64,000 bases of DNA from positions 3,348,001-3,412,000 of the forward strand of contig NZ_CP022412.2 in assembly GCF_002222615.2 (NCBI RefSeq), read 5' to 3'. Position numbers and translations under genes: made by a program. Below the pieces are notes generated by a model. It searched no databases, was not told the DNA's origin, and saw only the letters and a list, made by a program, of their open reading frames with translations. This document shows positions 47,001-54,218 of the stretch, in pieces. The stretch is from Bacteroides caccae. Lineage in GTDB: Bacteria; Bacteroidota; Bacteroidia; Bacteroidales; Bacteroidaceae. Within the stretch, counting starts at the first letter, position 1, and every line of letters starts with the position of its first letter.

Positions 47001-48047
47001 ACGGGTAGTGGCATCGGGCTAATGCTGGTAGGAAAATTAGTTCGTCTTCATGGTGGTAAGATTAATGTGGAAAGTATAGAACATCAAGGAACTACTGTCA
47101 GGATTGTTTTCCCGAAAAGTAATAAGCATTTTCAGAATGCCGGTTTGATTCCACCAGCCAAACCGTTGGAACAGACTCCTGAACTGACGGTTCCCAATAT
47201 TTCTGCCACACCGGTGAATACCGTAGAAACAACAAACTCACAACGTATTCTAATTGTAGAAGACAATGATGAGTTGCGTTCCTATCTGGTCAGTTCATTA
47301 TCTTCGATGTATCACGTACAAGCTTGCGGAAATGGGCGGGAAGCACTAATTATTGCAAAAGAATTCTGGCCCGACCTTATTCTTTCAGATATCATGATGC
47401 CGGAGATGAGAGGCGATGAGCTATGTGTCGCTATAAAAAATGATATTGAGACATCACATATTCCGGTACTGCTGCTTACAGCTTTGGGAGATGAAAACAA
47501 CATTCTTGACGGGATGTCAATCGGTGCAGACGCATATATTGTCAAACCTTTCAACGTGAGAATATTGAAAGCAAGTATTGCAAACTTATTGGCTAACAGG
47601 GCGTTGTTACGTAGCAGATATGCTAATCTGGATATTGATTCGGAACCTATGATACCGTCAGCAAACGGAACCACCAGTCTTGATTGGCAGTTTATATCCG
47701 CTGTAAAGAAAAGTATTGAGGAAAATATGGATAATACAGGTTTCTCTGTCGATGTACTTTGTGAGTTGCATCACATGAGCCGTACTAGTTTCTATTGTAA
47801 ACTGAAGGCGTTGACAGGACAGTCTCCGACAGATCTGATTCGAATTACCCGTTTGAAACGTGCTACACAACTATTAAAAGAAGGTGGACATACTATTGCC
47901 GAAATCTCAGATATGACCGGCTTCTCTGAAAGCAAATACTTCCGGGAGGTATTCAAGAAACATTATAAGATGAGTCCGACTAAATATGCAAAAGAAGGAA
48001 GTAACTCCTCTCCTATTATAACGGAAGACAATTTATCCGATGACTAA
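44055..48047 (+). CDS. Hybrid two-component system sensor-regulator (HTCS)
   Basis: A 1330-residue single-chain two-component system. Signal peptide (about 1-17), then a periplasmic sensor of two seven-bladed beta-propellers built from Reg_prop repeats (for example YMWFLTNEGMDRYNG near 49, LWFGTSNGISLYN near 356, MWIGTAMGLYLLN near 493). A Y_Y_Y domain lies at about 680-755 and a transmembrane helix near 764-785. The kinase domain has the H-box HDIRTPLTL (His near 808) and ATP lobe DTGIGIPSSEQ with GSGIGLML. The receiver has Asp near 1112 (LILSDIMMPE), and the C-terminal AraC HTH (about 1220-1315) has FSVDVLCELHHMSRTSFYCKL. It lies beside an exporter, not a SusC/D polysaccharide locus, so its ligand is unclear. 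Confidence 0.93.
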   Translation: MKYIVYIFLLFPILVTAQTYKYIGIENGLSNRRIFNIQKDDQGYMWFLTNEGMDRYNGKDIKHYKLNKDDNSVASQIHLGWLYATPEAGLWVIGRKGRLFQYEKQYDRFTIGYKLPDISKTISYGYVDHNNNIWLCCNDSIVLYNIKNAHTFQFPNILHSNITAIEQIDDNHFFIATETGVRYAKLENGALQIIPTETLDYFHTQVSVLYFQQQQKKLYIGSFERGIFVYDMLSQEIIRPEADLSDVNITRIRPLNETELLVATEGMGVYKLDMNKCILERYISANYQSYNEMNGDNINDVFVDESKRIWLANYPTGITVIDYRYENYHWMKHSMGNKQSIVNDQVHAVIEDSDGDLWFGTSNGISLYNSGTGEWHSFLSSFNHQLKDKNHIFITLCEVSPGIIWAGGYTSGIYKINKADLSVEYFSPYLLSHINMRPDKYIRDMIKDSKGHIWSGGYYNLKCFDLATNSVRLYPGVSSITAIAEKDSHNMWIGTAMGLYLLNRDSGKYEYIKLEAGSTYINTLYQADNGLLYVGTNGAGVFIYDAQNKKFEHYIAKNSALVSNSIFTILPEVDGRIMMSTENGVTSFHTKEKIFHNWTKGEGLLPAYFNASSGVLRKNKNFVFGSTDGAIELPQNVKFPDYVYTKMIFSDLNISYQPVYPGEEDSPLEKSINDTDVLELKYNQNTFSFRVSTINYDSPGNALYAWKLDGFFEKWTEPGTANLIRYTNLPPGKYTLYVRAISREEHDIVFEERTMRIVVTHPFWSSWWAITCYVLLVILGFIFILRVMNLRKQKKISDEKTSFFINTAHDIRTPLTLIKAPLEELLDEEPLSANGITRANTALRNVGTLLRLTNNLINFERADVYSSELCVSEYELNTYMHEVYETFSSYAAIKHIDFTYESSFSYLNVWFDKEKMDSILKNILSNSLKYTPENGKVSVSVSESNDSWKVIIEDTGIGIPSSEQSKLFKLHFRASNAINSKVTGSGIGLMLVGKLVRLHGGKINVESIEHQGTTVRIVFPKSNKHFQNAGLIPPAKPLEQTPELTVPNISATPVNTVETTNSQRILIVEDNDELRSYLVSSLSSMYHVQACGNGREALIIAKEFWPDLILSDIMMPEMRGDELCVAIKNDIETSHIPVLLLTALGDENNILDGMSIGADAYIVKPFNVRILKASIANLLANRALLRSRYANLDIDSEPMIPSANGTTSLDWQFISAVKKSIEENMDNTGFSVDVLCELHHMSRTSFYCKLKALTGQSPTDLIRITRLKRATQLLKEGGHTIAEISDMTGFSESKYFREVFKKHYKMSPTKYAKEGSNSSPIITEDNLSDD

Positions 48048-48093
48048 AAAGGAGGTAACTTTCTCGTTTTAGGAAAAAGTTACCTCCTTTAAT
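48046..48093. terminator. Bidirectional terminator between HTCS and S-component gene
   Basis: AAAGGAGGTAACTTT (48048-48062) pairs with AAAGTTACCTCCTTT (48076-48090). U tracts are available on both strands. It separates the convergent HTCS and the Fe-S/TonB operon. Confidence 0.9.
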
Positions 48094-48108
48094 TATTCTT
48101 CGAATGAG

Positions 48109-48621
48109 TTATTTACATATCAGATACTTAATGAAAAGATAACCTCCGAATACTTGCAGACACATCCCGGGAATTCCAATGCGGAAATCCTGGATAGCAT
48201 TATAAAAATTACCAATGTATATCCATTCTCCTAATGTACCTGCTACCTGATAGGCAAATACTACCCCTATCAGCATTATGACAGAAATACGTCTGAAGTG
48301 TTGCGCTGTCCATCCGGCAGCAATAGCCAATAATACGGATTTCAATAAAATTACAGGTAATGTGGCGGGAGCCGGCATACTAAACAGTAGAGAATTTATA
48401 GCCGGTGATAAGACGGCAGTCAGTAAACCGACTTTCCAACCATATTTATAAGCCCCAATCAGTGTAAAGAAGTAGATTGGCAGCCAAGTTATTCCTCCTT
48501 GTGGAATGAGATGAAAGAGTTTGGGAAAAAGGATGTTACCAATGATGAATAACGAGGCTGCCCAATAGGTCTTTACGTTGCTGTAATCCAACGAATAGAG
48601 TTTCACGGTTGTTGTTTCCAT
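48109..48621 (-). CDS. ECF-type transporter S component-like membrane protein
   Basis: A 170-residue integral membrane protein with about six helices (first at 19-37, then LPIYFFTLIGAYKYGWKVGLLTAVLSPAINSLLF near 46-80). Its size and helix pattern, and the 'GWKVGLLTAVLSP' loop, resemble the substrate-binding S components of energy-coupling factor (ECF) transporters, which bind a vitamin or metal and share a common ECF-AAT energising module. No A or T gene is nearby. It is the last gene of the five-gene operon, 12 bases after the TonB receptor, so the two probably handle the same ligand in succession. The assignment is by eye and the ligand is not known. Confidence 0.6.
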   Translation of the reverse strand: METTTVKLYSLDYSNVKTYWAASLFIIGNILFPKLFHLIPQGGITWLPIYFFTLIGAYKYGWKVGLLTAVLSPAINSLLFSMPAPATLPVILLKSVLLAIAAGWTAQHFRRISVIMLIGVVFAYQVAGTLGEWIYIGNFYNAIQDFRIGIPGMCLQVFGGYLFIKYLICK

Positions 48622-48633
48622 ATCTTCATTATT

Positions 48634-50523
48634 TTAAAAATTCACATTAATGCCACCCATAAATGTTGCTTTTGGCATGGGATAGCCTGCATTTATTTCA
48701 TATCGTTGCGCTAACAAATTCTCTCCTTTGACAAAGATATCTGCAAAATGACATATACGATAGTTGCCTCGAAGATTCCATAGAACAAAATTTTCTTGTT
48801 GCTCATGCCCCTTTGTAACGGAGGAATAAAGTCCGCTCACATATTGAAAGCCTGTTGAAATATTCCAACGACCGGAGGTATAGTCCATACCTGCATATAG
48901 TTTATGTTCAGGAGCGGCCAGAACGGGATTTTCCATGTGCAGCCAACTATAATTGGCATAGATGTTCCAATGAGAGTTAATACGATAGCCGACATTGGTT
49001 TCAATGCCCCAGTTTTCAATTTCTCCGGAGTTGATATTCAAAGGAGGCGTCAATCCATTACTCATAATAATATTGTCGCCATTGATGTAGTAAAGGTTCA
49101 TTCCGTAAGACAATGCTCCTTCCAATAAACATTGAGAGTACGAGAACTCATAATTAATCATCTTTTCAGGCTCCAACTCGGGATTGGCAGGAGCAAACAT
49201 ATACATTTCCCGGATAGTCGGATTGCGATAGCCTTTACTTACCATTGCTTTTACTTCCGTATTTTTCGGAAAATGAAATGCCAGACCTCCTTGTGGAATC
49301 CATTCTGTACCGACATGAGAATGATGATCTACACGGACTCCTGCATCCAGAGATAACCAGCTATTTATATCCTGACGAAAGTCAATATACCCTGCAAATT
49401 CATCCATTTGCTTATCTACTCCCGATTTGCGTTCGCCCGTAGCCAGAACTTTATTCCAAGATTCCCCTCCGAAATGTTGATAATCAAATCCTGTTGTCAC
49501 ACGGTTACCCGTGAAAAGAGTGGCACTCTGATACCACGATATACCCAGCATCCGGTCTTTGGAATTAAAATGTGACTTTTGTGGTTCTTCTCCAGTTTTA
49601 TATCCGTCGTTTATCTTATGCCGTCCCCAGTTGTAGAAAAAGCTCAAGGTACCTGAAGTCTTTTCATAATGATTCTCTAAAGCAAACGAAGTCATGCCGC
49701 GAGTGATGCGTGAATCATTGTCGAAAAGCGGAGTTTGAACCGTTCCAGGATTGGAAGCATTGAAATGCGTTACATTTATATCTTCCCATACTTTCCAGAA
49801 AGTACTTAAGTCATAGCCTAGTTTGGCATATCCTCCATATTGCTCGAACTCCATATCGGAACGATGTCCATCCGTCCGGTTGTATGAACCTGTCACGACA
49901 CTGCTGAAACACCCTTTCTTCACCCGATTTGAAAATTCTGTCTGCAAAGTATTATAAGAACCATAACCTACTTGCATATTGTTCTTCACCCCTTCTTCCT
50001 GTTGTTTACGGGTAACAATATTGATAACTCCGCCCATTGCATTCGAACCATAAAGGACAGATGCAGGACCACGTAGAACCTCTACCCTTTCTGCCAGCAT
50101 GGATTGGTAGGCATCTGCTATCGGATGTCCCATTAGCCCCATATATTGCGGGTGACCATCAATTAAGACTAATAGCCCCGCTGTCGGACTACCACCAATC
50201 CCCCGTAAACTCATGCCACCTGCTGCACCTGTAGACACACCATATCCCATAATACCACGACTGGTAGTAAACCACCCCGGTACTTGTTCGGTCAATAATG
50301 GCAACAAGGAAGGTTCATACCTTTTTTCTATCTGTTGTCTATTGACAATGGAAATAGTCATAGGCAAATGGCGTATATCCGTTTCATTGCGTGTTCCGGT
50401 AACTACGACCTCATCAATAACATAATTTCGTCCTATTTGCGTACTGTCTTTTCTGTTTTCTGCCATTCCCGAAATGGACAACAGACTACTGAATAGAAAT
50501 AAACAAACTGTATTCTTTCTCAT
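48634..50523 (-). CDS. TonB-dependent outer-membrane receptor
   Basis: A 629-residue receptor with a signal peptide (about 1-22). The TonB box region and plug are clear: DEVVVTGTRNETDIRHLPMTI (about 34-54), LRGIGGSPTAGLLVLIDG, and VEVLRGPASVLYGSNAMGGVINIVTR (about 150-175). A 22-strand barrel follows and ends in FMGGINVNF (terminal Phe). It has no N-terminal carboxypeptidase-like domain, so it is not a SusC. The length is similar to BtuB and small siderophore receptors rather than glycan receptors. It sits between the DUF1893 and S-component genes with short spacings. The ligand is undetermined. Confidence 0.9.
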   Translation of the reverse strand: MRKNTVCLFLFSSLLSISGMAENRKDSTQIGRNYVIDEVVVTGTRNETDIRHLPMTISIVNRQQIEKRYEPSLLPLLTEQVPGWFTTSRGIMGYGVSTGAAGGMSLRGIGGSPTAGLLVLIDGHPQYMGLMGHPIADAYQSMLAERVEVLRGPASVLYGSNAMGGVINIVTRKQQEEGVKNNMQVGYGSYNTLQTEFSNRVKKGCFSSVVTGSYNRTDGHRSDMEFEQYGGYAKLGYDLSTFWKVWEDINVTHFNASNPGTVQTPLFDNDSRITRGMTSFALENHYEKTSGTLSFFYNWGRHKINDGYKTGEEPQKSHFNSKDRMLGISWYQSATLFTGNRVTTGFDYQHFGGESWNKVLATGERKSGVDKQMDEFAGYIDFRQDINSWLSLDAGVRVDHHSHVGTEWIPQGGLAFHFPKNTEVKAMVSKGYRNPTIREMYMFAPANPELEPEKMINYEFSYSQCLLEGALSYGMNLYYINGDNIIMSNGLTPPLNINSGEIENWGIETNVGYRINSHWNIYANYSWLHMENPVLAAPEHKLYAGMDYTSGRWNISTGFQYVSGLYSSVTKGHEQQENFVLWNLRGNYRICHFADIFVKGENLLAQRYEINAGYPMPKATFMGGINVNF

Positions 50524-50539
50524 ACTTTAGTCTGTATTT

Positions 50540-50959
50540 TTACTCTTTATTTTTGATTCTTTCGAGAAAGCCACGAATCAGCTGCAAAATAGCTTCGGCC
50601 GATTCCTCTTCACTGCACATAGTTTCTACGGGACACCAGCCTGTATGGTCGCGATTCCATATAAAGGGCACTTCCTGTACAAAGTCTACTTTTACATCTG
50701 ATGTCCGAAACAAGTCCATAGCGTTTGAACTGACAACATCTGTATATAACTCTTTTATACCACCTAAAATCATGAGGGCGGCAGCTCCTTTCCCAACTAC
50801 TTTATCAGCAATCAGAGCTCCTTTCAGGAACTCCGGCTCCCGGGTCAGCAAATCGTATAAATCGGCTACTCCGCGTTGGGTAAAAGTGCGAATCTTTCCT
50901 TCGTTGGCTATCACACAGGAATATCCTCCTGTATGTAGTAGATTGATTAATTCTTCCAT
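50540..50959 (-). CDS. DUF1893 protein
   Basis: A 139-residue protein without signal peptide. It starts MEELINLLHTGGYSCVIANEGKIRTF and has GVADLYDLL, then GALIADKVVGKGAAALMILGG (about 45-67), matching the DUF1893 family. A conserved segment near the C-terminus has WCPVETMC (two Cys), then a helical tail. The start overlaps the end of the aldo-keto reductase gene (TAATG). The family function is not known to me. Its cysteines and coupling to a Fe-S reductase suggest a redox or metal role, which is inference. Confidence 0.78.
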   Translation of the reverse strand: MEELINLLHTGGYSCVIANEGKIRTFTQRGVADLYDLLTREPEFLKGALIADKVVGKGAAALMILGGIKELYTDVVSSNAMDLFRTSDVKVDFVQEVPFIWNRDHTGWCPVETMCSEEESAEAILQLIRGFLERIKNKE

Positions 50960-52362
50960 TATAAAGTCCCTTGTTTCAGTTGTTCTACAAATTGGTCTAT
51001 CCGATGCAATTCTTTCGGTATATCAATATTCTGCGGACAATGTGACACACACTGATTACATCCGATACAATGACTGGCCTGTCGGAGTTTGGGCACGCTG
51101 CGATCATAACCGACAAGAAATGCCCGGCGTGCTTTCGCATAATTTTCATCTTGCCCGTTTTCAGGAACATTGCCCTCGTTGACACAACGATTATAATGTA
51201 ACAGTATAGCCGGAATATCCAACCCATACGGACAGGGCATACAATATTTACAGTCATTGCAAGGAATGGTAGGGTATTTCAACATTAATTGCGCCGTTTC
51301 TTCAAGAAATTCTTTTTCTTCATCAGTAAGTGGTTCCAATGGTGAATAGGTACGGAGATTATCTTGTAAATGTTCCATATAAGTCATACCGCTTAGTACG
51401 GTCAATATATCCGGAAAAGAACCGGCAAAACGGAATGCCCACGATGCAACACTGTTTTCAGGACGGCGCTGTTTGAGTCGTGCTACTAAATTATCATTCA
51501 ACTTAGACAGACGTCCGCCCAACAACGGCTCCATAATAATAGAAGGGATTCCTCTTTTAGCCAATTCACCGTACAGATATTCTGCGTCGGTATTTCGGGT
51601 ATTTGTCTCTTTGGCATGTTTCCAGTCAACATAGTTTAGCTGTATCTGCACAAAGTCCCACTTTATTTCATCATGCCGGGAGAGGAGATAATCATAAACT
51701 TCAATATCCCCATGATAAGAAAATCCGAGATTCCGGATACGTCCCGCTTCACGCTCTTTAATCAGGAAGTCGAGCATACCATTGTCCAGATACCGTCCTT
51801 TAAGGGCATCCATTCCTCCCATACCGATACCATGAAGCAACATATAGTCAATATAATCTACTTGAAGCTCTGTAAATGATTTATGATACATTCTAAGTGA
51901 AGCCTCACGAGACCATGTGTCCGGCGAGAAATTGGACAGTTTGGTGGCAATAAAATATTTGTCACGTGGGTGGCGGCTTAATGCAATGCCTGTTGCCTTC
52001 TCAGAAAAACCTTGCACATAAGCCGGAGATGTATCGAAATAGTTTACTCCGTGAGCAATAGCATAATCTACTAATCCATTCACCGCGTCTTGGTCGATTA
52101 CCTCACCGTTACCGTCGGGAGATGGCTTAAGAGGCCAACGCATACAACCGTATCCCAAAAGTGAAACACGGTCACCTGTTGTTGGCGAAGTACGGTAGGT
52201 CATTTTATCAGTAGGTATTTCCCCTTCTCCCGATACACTATTTGATGAGGAAGTACCTTTAGAAGAACATCCGTATAATATGGCTGTTGATGTAGCTGCA
52301 CTGATACCTACAATTTTAATAAAATCTCTTCTGTTTATGTTTTTTTTATTCTTTTCTTCCAT
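50959..52362 (-). CDS. Exported aldo-keto reductase with C-terminal 4Fe-4S motifs
   Basis: A 467-residue protein. The N-terminus combines a Tat-like twin arginine (RRDFIKIVG, Arg11-Arg12) with a lipobox (ILYGC, Cys32), so it is predicted to be an exported lipoprotein. The AKR TIM barrel follows (about 55-345): catalytic-tetrad candidates Asp and Tyr in FDTSPAYVQG, Lys in ATKLSN and His in LLHGIG. The C-terminus has CNDCKYCMPCPYGLDIPA and, near the end, CIGCNQCVSHCPQNIDIP, two bacterial 4Fe-4S sites. AKRs usually work in the cytoplasm with NADPH; an exported Fe-S AKR would take electrons from a membrane donor, here plausibly the upstream NapH-NapG-like protein 19 bases away. Confidence 0.88.
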   Translation of the reverse strand: MEEKNKKNINRRDFIKIVGISAATSTAILYGCSSKGTSSSNSVSGEGEIPTDKMTYRTSPTTGDRVSLLGYGCMRWPLKPSPDGNGEVIDQDAVNGLVDYAIAHGVNYFDTSPAYVQGFSEKATGIALSRHPRDKYFIATKLSNFSPDTWSREASLRMYHKSFTELQVDYIDYMLLHGIGMGGMDALKGRYLDNGMLDFLIKEREAGRIRNLGFSYHGDIEVYDYLLSRHDEIKWDFVQIQLNYVDWKHAKETNTRNTDAEYLYGELAKRGIPSIIMEPLLGGRLSKLNDNLVARLKQRRPENSVASWAFRFAGSFPDILTVLSGMTYMEHLQDNLRTYSPLEPLTDEEKEFLEETAQLMLKYPTIPCNDCKYCMPCPYGLDIPAILLHYNRCVNEGNVPENGQDENYAKARRAFLVGYDRSVPKLRQASHCIGCNQCVSHCPQNIDIPKELHRIDQFVEQLKQGTL

Positions 52363-52381
52363 AATCTCATCTCAATTTAGA

Positions 52382-53896
52382 TTATATAATTCTATGCATC
52401 TGATGTCCTGTTACATAAATAGCACTGAAAGGACGGGACGGACATAGATTCTCACAAGCTCCGCAGCCAATACATTTTTCCGCATTCACAACCGGAATTT
52501 TGGGAGAATCCGCCATATCCGGATCGGAAACTACCATTTGGATAGCACCGGTCGGACAATGACGCGCACAGTTGCCACATTCAACTCCATCGGTCAACGG
52601 TACGCAGTTTTCTTTAATCCATACGGCATGCCCGATTTGAATGGCAGACTTATCAGCAAGGCTAGTCAGATGAATAGCGTCCGTAGGACAGACCTCCGCG
52701 CATTTTGCACATTCAGGACGACAATAGCCACGTTCATAAGACATTTCCGGCTGCATCAAAGTCAACAAATTGCCAGAAGGGCGGAGTACCTGATTAGGAC
52801 AAACCGAAACACATAATTGACAGGCTGTGCAATGCTGTGCAAAATTGCGCGCACTTAATGAACCGGGAGGTAAAATGGGATTTTCCCGATGGGGAATCTT
52901 CTTGTCTTCAATGGTTGCCAGTCCGCCGTCCACTTTCTTTTCCTGTGCTTTTAGTGCGGCGGTGGTTGCGAAGATAGCCGATGCAGAAAGAAAACTGCGG
53001 CGAGCATTGTCTACTTGCTCCGTAGTAACGGATTTAGCTTTGGAGGTAGTTATCATCTCAGGTTCCGCTTCTATTTCGGGGATACGTCTTGTGTATTTAA
53101 TAGCCCCTTTCTTACATTTTCCCAAGCAGTTCATACAAACGACGCAACGGCTATAATCTATTTTATGCGTTTTCGCATCAATACAGGACGCCTTACAATT
53201 ACGTGCACATAATCCGCATCCGTTACATTTGGAAGTATCAATCACCGGTTTGAAGATAGAATATCGGGATATGAATCCTAATACCGTACCTACCGGACAA
53301 ATCGTATTACAGTAAGTCCGTCCATTACGCCATGCCAATATAATAAGTACAATTAGAGTAACCACGGCAATAACCAAAGTAGAAAAACTTTTTATCCATA
53401 CGTCCACTTCATAAAAAGCATAACTGCCGGCCCGTTCGGCAAAGTATGCCAGAAGGTTGTTTCCCCACTGCCAAACCGGAGCGAACAAAGCAGAGACCAT
53501 TCGCCCATACGCGCTATAAGGTGCTATCAGAATTGCCAAAGCATTCAAGCCTACAATCATTGCAATAATAAACACTGCTAAAACGCCATAGCGGAGCCAT
53601 TTCATAGCCGGAGAATAACGGAAACGATTCTTTTTACGTTTGCCGGATACCCACGAAATAGCATCCTGAAATACTCCCAAAGGACAAATGACCGAACAAT
53701 AAATACGCCCGAACAAGATTGTAAGTATGATAAGGAATAATACCACACCTACATTCAAGGCTAATACAGCCGGCAGGAATTGAATTTTTGCCAGCCATCC
53801 GAACCATGTATGCAATGTCCCTGTAAAGTCGAGAAATAACAGGGTGACAAGTGTAAAACACACAATCGCGGCTGTAAGTCTGATAGTACGTAACAT
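52382..53896 (-). CDS. Membrane polyferredoxin resembling a NapH-NapG fusion
   Basis: A 504-residue protein. Residues 1-215 hold about five transmembrane helices with two conserved CxxxCP loops (Cys67/Cys71 and Cys196/Cys200), the NapH/NosR-type quinol-oxidase motif. Residues 224-261 have two ferredoxin sites (CNGCGLCARNC and CVVCMNC-type). After a linker comes a second Tat-like RRSFL motif (Arg299-Arg300) with a short hydrophobic stretch, then four more 4Fe-4S sites: Cys356-366, 392-403, 431-447 and 475-485. The second half looks like NapG, normally a separate exported subunit. It is first in the operon, with a promoter about 110 bases upstream. It probably moves electrons from menaquinol to a periplasmic partner. 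Confidence 0.85.
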   Translation of the reverse strand: MLRTIRLTAAIVCFTLVTLLFLDFTGTLHTWFGWLAKIQFLPAVLALNVGVVLFLIILTILFGRIYCSVICPLGVFQDAISWVSGKRKKNRFRYSPAMKWLRYGVLAVFIIAMIVGLNALAILIAPYSAYGRMVSALFAPVWQWGNNLLAYFAERAGSYAFYEVDVWIKSFSTLVIAVVTLIVLIILAWRNGRTYCNTICPVGTVLGFISRYSIFKPVIDTSKCNGCGLCARNCKASCIDAKTHKIDYSRCVVCMNCLGKCKKGAIKYTRRIPEIEAEPEMITTSKAKSVTTEQVDNARRSFLSASAIFATTAALKAQEKKVDGGLATIEDKKIPHRENPILPPGSLSARNFAQHCTACQLCVSVCPNQVLRPSGNLLTLMQPEMSYERGYCRPECAKCAEVCPTDAIHLTSLADKSAIQIGHAVWIKENCVPLTDGVECGNCARHCPTGAIQMVVSDPDMADSPKIPVVNAEKCIGCGACENLCPSRPFSAIYVTGHQMHRII

Positions 53897-54169
53897 AATT
53901 AAATTGTTTTCTTTTTATAGTAGTTTATATCTATATTACAGATTAATCAAGCACTCATTACTTTTTTAGCATCATATACTTTATTTATACTAATAATTTA
54001 TGCAGCAAATATACTCGATTTTAAATATTCGCAAAGTAGATAGATTACAGATTATTATACCAATATTACAGAATCACTGTTTATAGACGGGCTAAATCTT
54101 TTTTTGTTACCTATTATTCTTTTTTGTAAAAGCGATATCATGATATGAACATCTTATCGTCATTTTGCC
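53897..54169. promoter_or_regulatory. Divergent control region of the Fe-S operon and FucP-type gene
   Basis: AT-rich region. On the minus strand a -7 box TATATTTG at 54006-54013 with a TTTG at 54032-54035 drives the Fe-S operon; its leader is about 100 bases with no strong hairpin. On the plus side nothing except the box at 54170. No reading frame or known riboswitch shape is seen. Confidence 0.55.
54006..54013 (-). promoter_or_regulatory. -7 box of the Fe-S/TonB operon promoter
   Basis: TATATTTG on the minus strand with a -33 TTTG candidate at 54032-54035, 18 bases apart. Confidence 0.55.
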
Positions 54170-54177
54170 TATCTTTG
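54170..54177 (+). promoter_or_regulatory. -7 box of the FucP-type gene promoter
   Basis: TATCTTTG on the plus strand, a perfect TAnnTTTG, 42 bases before the ATG at 54219. It rules out a start at 54165. Confidence 0.7.
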
Positions 54178-54218
54178 TGCCCCGAAGGCAAAGAACGCTC
54201 TTTTTTAATAAACTCACT

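Noticed and set aside
44055..53896. Polysaccharide utilisation locus around the HTCS
   Set aside because: No SusD-like gene, glycoside hydrolase or SusC-type receptor with a carboxypeptidase-like domain is present; the TonB receptor is the small type.
53897..54005. Possible riboswitch in the leader of the Fe-S/TonB operon
   Set aside because: A riboswitch for a vitamin would fit the gene content, but the 100-base leader is AT-rich with no conserved stem or known aptamer motif that I can see.
54165..54218. N-terminal extension of the FucP-type transporter
   Set aside because: It overlaps the -7 box at 54170-54177, and the family N-terminus begins after 54219.
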